Shown here: in pieces, positions 18,901 to 24,603 of the stretch
How the letters are laid out: the number at the start of each line of letters is the position of its first letter
Position numbering within the stretch: position 1 is the first letter of the stretch
DNA from: Strigomonas culicis
Taxonomy: Eukaryota > Euglenozoa > Kinetoplastea > Trypanosomatida > Trypanosomatidae
DNA: 25,687 nucleotides
NCBI GenBank assembly: GCA_000482145.1
Contig: AUXH01000251.1
Location: forward strand, 1-25,687
Direction: 5' to 3'
Position numbers and translations under genes: made by a program
The notes under the pieces: generated by a model
Database searches by the model: none
The model's input: only the letters and a program-made list of their open reading frames with translations
Told to the model about the DNA's origin: nothing

Positions 18901-21086
18901 GCGTGGTGGAAGTGCTCGATCTGCCGCACGAAGTTGGAGGCCCAGTAGCCCTGGCCGGCCGCCGGCGGGTGCAGGTAGAAGAGCGGCGGCTTGCGGTTGA
19001 AGTAGCGCTGCATCTCCGTCTGGATGCACTTGAGGTTCCCCTGGAAGAGCCGGAACACGCTGTCCTTGCTGCGGTCGAGCTGGATGAGCAGCTCCTCATT
19101 CTTGCTGACGATGTAGAAGGCCTCGATGTACTCCGTGCCGGACGCGATGGTCGCGATGTTGTCGAAGGAGGCCGTGATGATCTGCCGCAGCATCATGGAG
19201 AGGTTGTCCACGTCCGCCTTGAGTGAGCGGAAGTCGTCGACCCACTTGGTCGACTTCACGTCGAGGATGTCGTAGTCGAGGTGGCGCAGCACGTCCATCT
19301 TCGCGCGAAAGGCGCGCTGGATGTCCATCAGCTGCGACTCGATCTCCGGGCCGCGGTTGCCGCCGAAGGTCGGGATGCGGCCCTCGAAGTGCTCCACCGG
19401 CACCACGACACGGCTGTCCAGCTCCTCCACGACGAGCGGCGCGCCGTCCGGGATGAAGTTGCCTTTCCCCCCGGAGGAGCTGCGCGTGTTGCCCTTGTGG
19501 GGGCGGCTGCCGCGGCTCCCGCGGTTGTAGTTGGAGGACCCCTTCGCGTTGCTGCCCGTCTCGGTGCCCTTGAAGCCGAACTGCTGCTGCCCGAGGCAGA
19601 TCTCCTGCAGGTTCTGGCAGCGGTGCCGCACGAAGCCGTCGATGCCGTTCAGGAAGGACTCGTCGACCTCCAGCTTCTCGCCGCGCTCGACACGAAAGCG
19701 TCGCTGCGTCGCGGCGAGCATGCTGCGGCACTCGCGGATCCACACCTCGCCGGCGCGCGCGCTCTCCCGCAGCGCGACCATGCTGCCCGCGACGTCGCCG
19801 CGCAGGATGGCGGCCACGTCGATCTTCTGGCTGCAGCGCCGGATGATCTCGTTCGAGAAGAGCCGCAGCAGGCTGCAGAAGCGCTCCTTCTTGTAGCTCT
19901 TGGAGAACATGAGGATGAGCTGCGCGTTCTGCAGAATGGGCCGCACGAGCCGCGGGATGTCGACCGGGTCCGCCTGTGCCAGTTCCTCGGACGGGCCGAC
20001 GAGCGTGTTGAGGTAGCGCAGGCTGTCGAAGGCCTCCTCCGTGCCGCGCTCGATGTCCGCGCGCAGGTTCAGGAAGGGCTCGAGGTAGTAGAACGACTTC
20101 GCCTCGCGCAACACCGCGACGATGGCGGTCACGTCCGCCCGGTTGAGCTGCGCGCGGATGTTGCCGAGATCGTGCGCACGGGAGCGCCAGTACCCGATCT
20201 CCTCCAGCGGCCCCGCGTCCTCCGTGGTGGAGCCGCCCGCGTCGCGGTCGCCGACCACCTCCTTGATCTGCCGCGTCCAGTGGATGACGGTGGCCTCGTA
20301 GCGCTGCACCAGCTCGCGGTCGTTGTGCGCATCCTCCGGCCTCACACTCGCGAGGTCGCTCGGCACGTAGAGCACGGTGCGGCCCTTCAGTCGGTTGACG
20401 TCCTCGACCATGGTCGCCATGAAGCGGTGGAGCGACGTCTGCACGTCGCGCTCGATGCTGCTCGGCCACTGGTTCGCCAACAGCGTCGGCACGACCACGT
20501 AGCGCAGCGAGCGCAGGAAGCTGTCGATGAAGTTGTCGCCGCGGCACATGCCCCACAGCACGCCGTGGTCCATCGTCTCCGGCACCAGAACCTTGTCCGG
20601 CTCCAGCCGCACCACGTACAGCACGTCGTTGCACACGCCCTCCATCGCCGGCCGCGCAGCCACCTCCGGCACCCGCACCGCCACGCGCAGCTCCGGCGGC
20701 GGCGCCTCCGCCGCGGCCGCGTCGCCGCCGAAGGCCTCCACGACGCCGCTCGCGGTGAAGGCGTCGGACGCCGGCACGTCCTCATGGTCCGACAGGTTGA
20801 GCCCGTTGTCCTGGGCGAAGTGTGCGTGCGAGATGGAGATCGAGATGGAGGCCGAGATGGACGGGTTGCGCACCCCGCGCAACGGGCGCGAGCGCCGCTC
20901 CGGTGGAGCGTAGTAGAAGAAGAGCGAGCGGTGCCGTAGGTCGCCCAGCAGAAACTCGCTGATCGCCTTGTGCCCCGCGGCGGACACCACGTCCGCGACG
21001 GTGTCCTCCGGGATGTGCAGCTCCTGCGCGAGGCGGCGGAGGATCCATAGGTGGCACTGCGGGTGTGCCTCGATGCCAGCCGACAT
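6942..21086 (-). CDS. Axonemal dynein heavy chain, inner-arm I1/f 1-beta (DNAH2) type, 4714 residues
   Basis: A complete motor heavy chain that drives microtubule sliding in the flagellar axoneme. The N-terminal tail spans about 1-1400 and the linker about 1400-1850. AAA1 has P-loop GPAGTGKT at 2036-2043 and Walker B CFDEFNR near 2085. AAA2 has GRTGSGKT at 2317-2324, AAA3 GTTGTGKS at 2673-2680 and AAA4 GLGGSGRS at 3030-3037, so all four nucleotide sites look intact. The stalk coiled coil runs about 3260-3370 and 3485-3560 around a microtubule-binding domain at about 3375-3485. AAA5 (ITTRLPNPHYTPE), AAA6 and the C-terminal domain follow. The ending YECPLYMYPVRTG...SVDLESG...KRGTALLLATDE resembles the DNAH2/1-beta ending and lacks the TLSTTGHSTNF signature of most other axonemal chains; the I1/f assignment is therefore an inference (about 0.75). 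It is longer than human DNAH2 (about 4430), partly through tail insertions: an Ser-Ile repeat at 76-86 and a Gly/Ser/Arg-rich insert at 507-544. ATG 21086 is the only sensible start, and the frame is unbroken to TAG at 6942. Confidence 0.97.
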   Translation of the reverse strand: MSAGIEAHPQCHLWILRRLAQELHIPEDTVADVVSAAGHKAISEFLLGDLRHRSLFFYYAPPERRSRPLRGVRNPSISASISISISHAHFAQDNGLNLSDHEDVPASDAFTASGVVEAFGGDAAAAEAPPPELRVAVRVPEVAARPAMEGVCNDVLYVVRLEPDKVLVPETMDHGVLWGMCRGDNFIDSFLRSLRYVVVPTLLANQWPSSIERDVQTSLHRFMATMVEDVNRLKGRTVLYVPSDLASVRPEDAHNDRELVQRYEATVIHWTRQIKEVVGDRDAGGSTTEDAGPLEEIGYWRSRAHDLGNIRAQLNRADVTAIVAVLREAKSFYYLEPFLNLRADIERGTEEAFDSLRYLNTLVGPSEELAQADPVDIPRLVRPILQNAQLILMFSKSYKKERFCSLLRLFSNEIIRRCSQKIDVAAILRGDVAGSMVALRESARAGEVWIRECRSMLAATQRRFRVERGEKLEVDESFLNGIDGFVRHRCQNLQEICLGQQQFGFKGTETGSNAKGSSNYNRGSRGSRPHKGNTRSSSGGKGNFIPDGAPLVVEELDSRVVVPVEHFEGRIPTFGGNRGPEIESQLMDIQRAFRAKMDVLRHLDYDILDVKSTKWVDDFRSLKADVDNLSMMLRQIITASFDNIATIASGTEYIEAFYIVSKNEELLIQLDRSKDSVFRLFQGNLKCIQTEMQRYFNRKPPLFYLHPPAAGQGYWASNFVRQIEHFHHALQILYYLPESPDTEEVDRLRERLEHALSDSKYQQYNEWKTTVPSRPAEYLDRFLLVQRPRTGRDVENPPLFDVNFARELLIVFEEVRYWRRLGELVPPHLQDICSKEDRLHVFRENVAMVTRAYNNVVHSLNKFERRLFSLRLQFLYTKFLPGLNKLWWSSQGIVEYFVRECDLQTAKVQRIVDDYSYTNMFIDHHCRIITDTLAVIFERKRVYTQQTFKEKQVAYREMVVAKLHKVHALLVDKLYHLFNYFREDYGADDRVRLEWHRLVEKIELKVEEALKTMVKRSLATVEKALPKETTEERLDEKVFRLEVAISVEQDTTQPIIHTVPSTRDLARDINENCKAIIAVVRDLRRLEECLRERVESEKEEELVERGLTVVHYETAQLESMALRGPYYEYMTGDQDAILSLRRVHESFESISERVHDKLNQTWQLHQSSSADNLWTAQKQDRRIKQGWRLEDYRINMEHVAQRRDGIDKQEVFADVLFLQLDFTRMKETFRAQCQLVIRHYHSLLYAEAKQELDAMLGGLDHTIASLTREPKTLDQLGEQIRCCAGAMDDLPTVSAKFDPLADKFALITNEAFNFGGVDPADVQRCDGLPEAFERYSASLVSASKLLEKYKEQFLRDLETDLRSLVTNSAALFQQTRDESPTTYDLTTAVAFGRLEALERRAQGLREVERSLQQGIEIFNLEKPLLDDLAKAEASLAKLREVWTLADEWRRMSKRWRHMYFMKLNSDKMLEGLEKLRKEVLQLRKDLERLDVWVQLKDDIDLMKKMLPIIDDLRTPAIRPRHWEMLKVQLDTVFSLEDEDSFCLQRLMDAHVESHAEFITNLAVAAREELKIETDLEKIRLFWEEAIFLIEPYQGYHKIASVDDINTALGEHLALLSAMKMSRFVESFRPKVLQWEQTLSIVVDTIDGLLTVQTKWMYLENIFIGSEDIKRKLVAESKKFDSIHAQWLSIMSRLINDPNVIHGARRDSQLDQLNSMNADLESIQKSLEGFLEDRRRVFPRFYFLSNDDLLEILGHTKDPEKVQPHLRKCFEGLYQLSLKTVRNKVVADGMAAADGEGVPFTPAVQIEGLTVETWLNRVEAKMRDTVRSCVISTLDDLQQNVFDLRRRISRDKLKLWTEQHEGQALITAACINWTQQAELAIVEYGDLHASGLSLARRKHSPIYKVYKKWKNMIRKYCQLVRLPQTRLQRNKLVALVTIEVHSRDILRHILANRVHGLDDFEWSRQLRFYSEMEAPSADRPGVEPTRTVVVRQASALVNYDYEYLGNTGRLVVTGLTDRAYMTLTTALQLFRGGLPQGPAGTGKTETVKDLGKAIGKYVMVFNCSDGLDYRSVGRMLSGIAQTGAWSCFDEFNRIEVEVLSVVAQQIMSILTAVSERRDRFMFEGSEIPLNTNCGLFVTMNPGYAGRSELPDNLKALLRPISMMVPDFTLICEITLLSEGFEESEALSKKVSILYELMEKQLSKQDHYDFSLRNIKAVLVQAGNLKRENFPGTESQLCLKAMKDMNLPKFVKEDVPLFLGMLGDLFPGVEPQGSGLEELQSAARDDLVAEGLEASEHIVTKCLHLWDTLRTRHGVMVVGRTGSGKTVTWHTLAGALRRLKEAGVDGPYEPVRVSLLNPKSVTMDELYGSYNQATREWKDGILSEMMRQICRDATDLNYKWMLFDGPVDTLWIESMNTVLDDNKMLTLNSGERISLNPTVSMLFEVQDLSQASPATVSRCGMVYFNVEDLGWKPFVNTWLQSRRQMEIAMAAPKPDATINELRHFMMNTLEETLAYKEAECTELVPTTPLGIVRAFTKMLDALANVKAAPAVPGGATYKTTQAGESYIPQLRMLAVFCLIWSVGGSLTIESRRKLDSYVREMDSSFPSMETVFEYFPDLDGLRWRSWEEHGSLQKPYAPAPGTPYYSQIVPTIDTVRYQYIVGELVRSRVQLVLVGTTGTGKSLVAHEVLHSLNTDRFMATELHFSAQTTASNVQDIIESRMEHTSKKVCNPPGGRRMVCLVEDLNMPAKEKFGAQPPLELLRQWMDNGYWYDRNTRARRQVNDIQLLCCMTYGRPDISERLMSKLSVFNLTFPSDAVITKIFTSILDNRFANFPDLKTYVDALVKSTLETYTRVSTDLLPIPSKSHYLFSLRDLSKVFQGIYGCQLESLTCKEHLVALWVHESQRVFSDRMNDENDKQWFFQLLNEKLQNVFQTKWSHMMKSRSKEARTQTKESESPIFVDFWDGEFEEMAKYRLVPTLDQLRQKVEEGLENYNLEPGARQMNLVFFTDALEHLCRIHRIIRQPQGNALLVGLGGSGRSSLTRLATYLAGYTVFSIETHKKYDVDRFHDDLRTLYKACGVKRQQKVFYFSDNQIMYPSFLEDLNNMLSSGEVPNLFAKDDLQQIRDDVHKMALMNGCRDAPDELYRFFVQQARDHLHIVVAMSPAQKEFRARLRQFPALVSCTCIDWFAAWPNEALKEVGLRHLHETRESEESDQLLETIGDMFVYMHDTTHHRSLQMAEQLHRHNYVTPSSYLDLVRGFRTMLTNKRDDIQTQRDKLANGMSKLEETKVTVSQMTEELKVQDEKLQEKTAEVERATESIQVRQRIAEEQQTLVASEKIKIEQTKRAALADSSEAQADLDRAMPTLLEAQAALDKLDKSDINEVKSYKTPAAMIRTVMEAVQTALHRKLDWDEAKKSLSESKFIEMLKTYHETHDMTDQKLLNALEKYVKRNDFTPAAATAVSKAAGGLCQWVIAIYKYGNIYKEVHPKIVKNENAQQKVRAQEEMLRQKEEKLQKIVDEVQQLQRDLQTNVDEKNRLMEAARETQDKLNRARIIVSGLEGERERWTQAIIRYDADLANVTGDTLLACGFMCYCGAFTSDFRHLLYQSWLKEMKQLQLPMNKNYDLVNFLADPTEVRDWQLAGLPGDDFSKENGAIVMNGTRYPLMIDPQQQAIKWIKRMERDNGLKVIDQKQPDFQKTIEYAVQFGCPLLLQDVLEEVDPILDSVMSKAIIRKGNRQTVKVGDNYIDFNDKFKLYITTRLPNPHYTPETCTKVCLLNFAVKEQGLEEQLLKIVVEKEKPELERENEQLVLDTAAAKKETKRLEDEILDLLSNSKCSLLENQRLIDTLQSAKATATSIQQQLKEAEVTAEKIHHAREEYRECAKRASILFFVLADLGAIDTMYQFALDSYIVLFQNSIKRSAEKISSRTMEERIKTLNDWHTNAVYTNTCRGLFEKHKLLFAFHMAIRILQGQGSVNLEEYVFFMRGGQVLDQQGRLPNPATSWLSERSWDNILELDKLTNFHGIAAHFENYSDDWHKWFLLERPEEAPLPEEWQARCANNYLQRMIFVRCLRPDRVVFMVYEFIETQLGSSYVDPPPFHLKDTYDETSSTIPLLFVLSTGVDPTQQLAALAQRENRTLKTLALGQGQGDNAKRAIQECSQTGGWVFLANCHLMVSWLVDLERLIDDLSEQSPNLDFRLWLSSVPTPQFPIGILQRCVKLTTEPPKGIKANMMRLYNTMSEDTFADHSHARPVVYRNLLFALCFFHSILLERRKFGTLGYNVIYDFTSSDFEVSESIIDLYVRQMKTDEVPFATIRYLIAEASYGGRVTDDWDRRVINTYMAQYMCPAAVREERYPLSSAEEYCIPVECNTVQAFLEECAQLPITDPPEAFGQHANADIASRIAESTGLLENLIRMNATVVRGGGAGGASKQQTQEDRCLEVLSSLEEPNKAAVPALIDYEAIFEATNEDRNNALSTCLLQEIQRYNALLRKIHRQRAELRRAVKGEIVMSDELETIFDALLLGRVPPPWMSAYPSGKPLASWSVDLVQRIEQLKLWGQRPPTVFWLSGFTYPTGFLKSLQQQQSRHDQVSIDQYGWEFTVLHNEERTIVNRPKKGAYVRGIYLEGAGWRVETNTLCEPRPMELIVSMPIIHFKPKLRSNKPKSPSIYECPLYMYPVRTGTRERPSYVVSVDLESGEAIPEHYTKRGTALLLATDE
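19455..19568 (-). other. Gly/Ser/Asn/Arg-rich low-complexity insert in the dynein tail (residues 507-544)
   Basis: Between a conserved tail helix ending LGQQQFGFK and the conserved VEHFEGRIPTFGGNRGPEI block lies a basic, disordered-looking stretch with RGSRGS and SSSGGKG elements and almost no hydrophobic residues. It is in frame and GC-rich, so it is part of the protein and not an intron. Confidence 0.7.
20829..20861 (-). repeat. In-frame hexanucleotide repeat encoding Ser-Ile units in the dynein N-terminus
   Basis: The transcribed strand repeats TCS-ATC type units encoding SISASISISIS at residues 76-86. It is a coding microsatellite that could vary in length in steps of two residues. Confidence 0.75.
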
Positions 21087-21152
21087 TGAAGCGACAACAA
21101 CGACGAAAAGAAGGAGAAAAGAGTGAAGGGAAAGAAAAAGAAGCGGCAGGCG

Positions 21153-21164
21153 CTAAAAAAGAAA
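21153..21164 (-). promoter_or_regulatory. Predicted spliced-leader acceptor for the dynein gene
   Basis: The transcribed strand reads a short T-rich run ending in TTTTTTAG, with the AG as the complement of CT at 21153-21154. No other AG occurs between it and ATG 21086, so the leader would be about 66 nt. That leader itself contains a long C/T-rich stretch. Confidence 0.5.
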
Positions 21165-21927
21165 CTATAATGCTTCCTTATACTTTAGAAGGTTCCCTTT
21201 TTCTTTCTTTTCTTGTGTTGTTGATGTTGATTGAAATGTCTAAAAGGGAAATAGGATATGTACAAACAAAGAAGTGTTCTTCTTTCTTTGTTTTGTATCT
21301 TCTTTTCTATAGTTTCCTTTTCCCTTTTTTTTTTTCGAGTGCTTCTAGTCACGGACGGCAATACGTGAACGGAAGTTATATCAGAAAAAAGGAAAAGGTA
21401 AAAAGAAAGAAAAAAAGAAAACAAAAAGAATCAAAAAAAGAAAAAAGAAAAAAAACTCTACTAAAACAAAAGAAAATAAGAATATGAAGCAGAAAGCAGG
21501 AGAGAAAGGGAAAAAAAGAGTATTAAACATTGAATCACAGATCCAAACAAAGCACGATAAAGTGTAAATTACAACATAGTATGGTTGTCCATAGGAAACG
21601 AAAGGAATCATTCTCCTTTCTTTGTCTGTTGATTTGAAACAGTGAAAAAAAAAAAGTATATAAGACTGGAAAAAGCACACACAGCAATCAGCAAAAAAAA
21701 AAAAAACAAGTTGGATGTATAATAATTGTTTTTTTATTATTATCATCATTTTAATTCATAAAGCATTACTATTTTTTTTTGTTGTTGTTGCTGTTGCTTT
21801 TGTTCTTCATTACGAAACAAGGAAAAGGAAGAAAAGAAAAGAAATGAGTTTACAATAAGCGTGTGAAGTACTTTCTACATTTGTAAGAATTATCCTTTTT
21901 TTTTGTAGACGAGAAGTTGACTATATG

Positions 21928-21948
21928 TATATATATATATATATATAT
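21928..21948. repeat. (TA)n microsatellite
   Basis: About ten TA units in the spacer between the sterol desaturase and dynein genes. Confidence 0.9.
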
Positions 21949-22341
21949 AATAAATCAAGGAGTGAAGGGAAAGGGTTAGGAAAAACAGAACATAGAAAAT
22001 CACTGCTGTTCTCCTTTTCTCTTGAGAACGGATCCGCTTTTTCTTTTCTGTTTCTCTTTTCTTGCTGTCATTTTGCAGTTATTAGTGTATAATAATGCAT
22101 CCTCTCCTTCATTTTTTTCTTCTCTTTTCTGTTGACATTTTCCTCATTTGGTTAAGATATATACCTGAGCATTGGAAGCGCTTCATGCTAATAAGTTGTA
22201 GATAGTGTGTTTCTTTTCCTCTTTTGTTATTATTTTTGGTTATCATTTCCTTTGGCATTTCTCATGGTTTTTTAAACTCTTTTTTTCTCTTTTTCACAAA
22301 GAAAACTTCTTTTTTTGCAATTATTTGTCCTCTTTTTGTAA

Positions 22342-22398
22342 TTGTGGTGGTGGTGGTAGTGGATTTTTGTTGTTGTTGTTGTTGTTCTTGTTCTTGTC
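22342..22398. repeat. Triplet repeats just after the sterol desaturase stop
   Basis: On the transcribed strand, CAA-type triplets (complement of GTT units, about 22368-22398) begin within 10 nt of the stop codon. They are followed by CAC/CCA-type triplets (complement of GTG/TGG units, about 22342-22362). They lie in the likely 3' untranslated region. Confidence 0.75.
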
Positions 22399-22406
22399 GC
22401 GCTGCT

Positions 22407-23324
22407 CTACGCGGCGACCTTCTGCGTCTTCTCGCGGCGGTGCTGCTCCGCCTCGCTCTTGAAGCGGCCGGCGAGGAAGCCCTTCTCCTCGTGGTAGGTG
22501 CGGTACACAGGGTCCTCGTAGTTGGCGTCCTCGAGGTGGGTGAGGGACGCGAACTGGTGCGTCTGCTCCGCCGGCTTGTAGGTACCGCCCAGGCGGTCCC
22601 AGATGGTCGTGTACTGCCCGTAGTCGTAGTTGAAGAGCTCGTGGTGGATCGTGTGGTGGCCGGTCGTATTGAGGAAGTGTCCGCCAAAGTCGACCTGGTC
22701 GTGGATGGAGATGGTCCAGAAGTTGACGAACACAAAGAGCAGCATGAAGAGGCCCGAGTGCAGCGGAAAGAAGTACGTGTAAATGTAGTAGGGCACGCCC
22801 TGGCCGAAGCCGTCGCAGGGGTTGAAGGCGTGGGACGAGAAGGGCGTCGTGTACTTGTAGCAGTGGTGCAGCTTGTGGAGGTGCTTGTACAGCACGGGGT
22901 GGTGCAGCCCGCGGTGGAAGCAGTACACCATGAAGTCCGTGAAGGCGAAGAAGTAGAGCGGCGACAGGAAAAAGTGCAGCCAGCCGTACTCGCTCACGTC
23001 CTTGTACTGGCGGCTGTACCCGCGGTGCGCGAAGAGCGCCGCCGGCATCATGAGGATGCCCATGCACGGGATGGAGCACACCGCTATCCAGATCTCATGC
23101 CGCACCTGCCGCCGCAGCTCCTCCTCATTGTCGGGGTCGATCGTCTTGGGGAAATACGTTTTCCGCCGCAGCCGAAAGAAGAGGAAGTAGGAGAAGGAGG
23201 CGAAGGTGAGGTACATGACGACGCCGCCCGTCGCGAGGATCAGCCAGAAGGCGAAGGCCTGGTGTGTCAGACGGTCGCGGTCCAGCCCTAAGGCAAACGT
23301 GTACAGGTTGAATGCAAAGTCCAT
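22407..23324 (-). CDS. ERG3: Sterol C-5 desaturase (lathosterol oxidase)
   Basis: A 305-residue endoplasmic-reticulum membrane enzyme of the fatty acid hydroxylase superfamily. It introduces the C5-C6 double bond in late ergosterol-type sterol synthesis, using a di-iron centre and electrons from cytochrome b5. All three histidine boxes are present: HRGLHH at 137-142, HKLHH at 150-154 and HHTIHH at 223-228. The stretches PFSSHAFNPCDGF (161-173), FVNFWTISIHD (199-209) and NYDYGQYTTIWDRLGGTY (232-249) are close to the ERG3/SC5D signature and separate it from C-4 methyl oxidases. Hydrophobic segments lie at about 23-50, 78-99, 115-136 and 179-207. The length is typical of protist homologues. ATG 23324 is the first ATG and lies 20 nt after the predicted acceptor. 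The C-terminus is charged (REKTQKVAA), with no classical KKxx retrieval signal. Kinetoplastids make ergosterol-type sterols, so the enzyme fits the inferred host. Confidence 0.95.
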   Translation of the reverse strand: MDFAFNLYTFALGLDRDRLTHQAFAFWLILATGGVVMYLTFASFSYFLFFRLRRKTYFPKTIDPDNEEELRRQVRHEIWIAVCSIPCMGILMMPAALFAHRGYSRQYKDVSEYGWLHFFLSPLYFFAFTDFMVYCFHRGLHHPVLYKHLHKLHHCYKYTTPFSSHAFNPCDGFGQGVPYYIYTYFFPLHSGLFMLLFVFVNFWTISIHDQVDFGGHFLNTTGHHTIHHELFNYDYGQYTTIWDRLGGTYKPAEQTHQFASLTHLEDANYEDPVYRTYHEEKGFLAGRFKSEAEQHRREKTQKVAA

Positions 23325-23343
23325 CGACGTGAAGCAAAAGAAG

Positions 23344-23379
23344 CTCCAAAAAAAAAAAAAGAGAAAGAGAGAGAGAGAG
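23344..23379 (-). promoter_or_regulatory. Predicted spliced-leader acceptor region for the sterol desaturase
   Basis: A plus-strand A run plus (GA)n over 23348-23379 gives a (CT)n-T(n) tract on the transcribed strand. It is followed at once by AG (complement of CT at 23344-23345), about 20 nt before ATG 23324. This is the clearest acceptor in the window. Confidence 0.65.
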
Positions 23380-24240
23380 TTTTTGGTAATGATGATAATG
23401 ATGGGTTTGGTGGTTCTATTTTAGTTTTTTTTTCTTGTGAACAGAAAAAAAAAGACTATTATATAGGGGTGATGAAAGGGAAGAAAAACAGCAAGTAGAA
23501 AACAATAGGAGAACGAAAATGTGAAACGGCATGGCAGGAACTGTGGCAAGGCAAGCACGCGCACATGAAGGATCAACAACAGCACTCGCATCAATAGGAT
23601 CATCATAAAAGCAATGATGAAAACGGAATCGTAATAGAAAAAAACGCACGTATACTTCCGAAGATCCATGTCGTCGCTTACATAACGTGTATATATAACT
23701 GTATTTATACATATGAATATGTGTGTAAAACATGTTGTTGTTTTTTGTTGTCTTTATGACAATTGCAAGTAAAAAGTTAGAAAACGACAAAAAAGGAAGC
23801 AAAGAAAAAAAAAGAAGCACAGAAAAAAAAAAGAAGGGTGCATGATTATGTTTGTTTGTGTCCTTATCTATTTCGTGTATATAAGAGTGGTATGTTTTTT
23901 TGCTTCTTTGTTTTACCATCTTTTGTATAATTAATTGTTGTTGTTTTCTTACTTGTACTGTGATACACACTTCTCTCATTCTTTTATTTACTCTTCTTTT
24001 GTTTTGAAACCGCTTTGCAGAGAAGAGAGAGAATGTACATCTTATAAGACTACAAGTCTGTAATAACTAGCAATAATCGTAACGATAAGAATAAGGACGA
24101 GAACACAAAAAGAAAAGAGGACGTAAAAAAAAAACTATATATATACAAATGCAAAAAAAAGGGGGTGATAACAAATGGCATGAAAAAAAAGAGACAAAAA
24201 TGAAGAAACAAAGCAATGGAGTTCTCTGCTTGTGTTTTTT

Positions 24241-24261
24241 ATTATTATTATTATTATTATT
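24241..24261. repeat. (ATT)n microsatellite
   Basis: Seven ATT units in the spacer between the tail-anchored protein gene and the sterol desaturase gene. Confidence 0.9.
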
Positions 24262-24603
24262 TCTCGTGTGCACTGCTGCGCGCGTGTCTCCTCGAAAACC
24301 GGCCACGGATGAAGGCGCACATACATATAATATACATATATACACGCGCCCGTCAGTGACCACAGCCCACGGCAACCAGTGAATAGTATCTATCTACACA
24401 CTTACACACAGAAAGATAAGCACAAAAAAAAAAATGATCACAGATGACATGAAAACAAAAACAAAAACAAAACAATATCAAAAGGGATCAAAAAAAAAAA
24501 AAACGTAGAACTTTATTTCCTTGAAAAGGAAAAAAAAAGTGAATGCAATTGGTTTCGCTGTTGTTGTAAAATGTAGCACTGCTGCTGCAGTCCGGCTGCT
24601 GGC

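Larger units (their letters stand above)
21087..22406. other. AT-rich intergenic spacer with no gene seen
   Basis: About 1.3 kb between the sterol desaturase stop and the dynein start. It has long A- and T-rich runs, a (TA)n tract at 21928-21948 and triplet repeats close to the desaturase stop. Open frames here are Lys/Phe-rich products of homopolymers and are not accepted. I see no tRNA or other structured RNA. Confidence 0.7.
23325..24603. other. AT-rich intergenic spacer with no gene seen
   Basis: About 1.3 kb between the tail-anchored protein stop and the sterol desaturase start. It contains A and T runs, an (ATT)n tract at 24241-24261 and the desaturase acceptor region. A somewhat GC-richer patch lies near 23525-23600. 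An ATG-started frame at 23979-23416 (187 codons) is Phe/Lys/Ser-rich with AT-ending codons, and I do not accept it. Confidence 0.65.

Noticed and set aside
7911..19226. Very long plus-strand open frames opposite the dynein gene (1273 and 2445 codons)
   Set aside because: They are codon-aligned antisense to an unmistakable dynein heavy chain and remain open only because TTA, CTA and TCA are avoided in the sense gene. Their Leu/Val/His/Arg composition is that of an antisense translation.
21185..22200. Several Lys/Phe-rich open frames in the dynein upstream spacer
   Set aside because: They arise from A and T homopolymers; there is no gene-like codon bias or motif.
23590..23620. ATGATGA-like C boxes suggesting a C/D snoRNA
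   Set aside because: No D box (CTGA) at a suitable distance and no terminal stem on either strand.
23416..23979. ATG-started 187-codon minus-strand frame in the spacer
   Set aside because: It is rich in Phe, Lys, Ser and Tyr from AT-rich sequence, with codon use opposite to every accepted gene, and no domain is recognisable.
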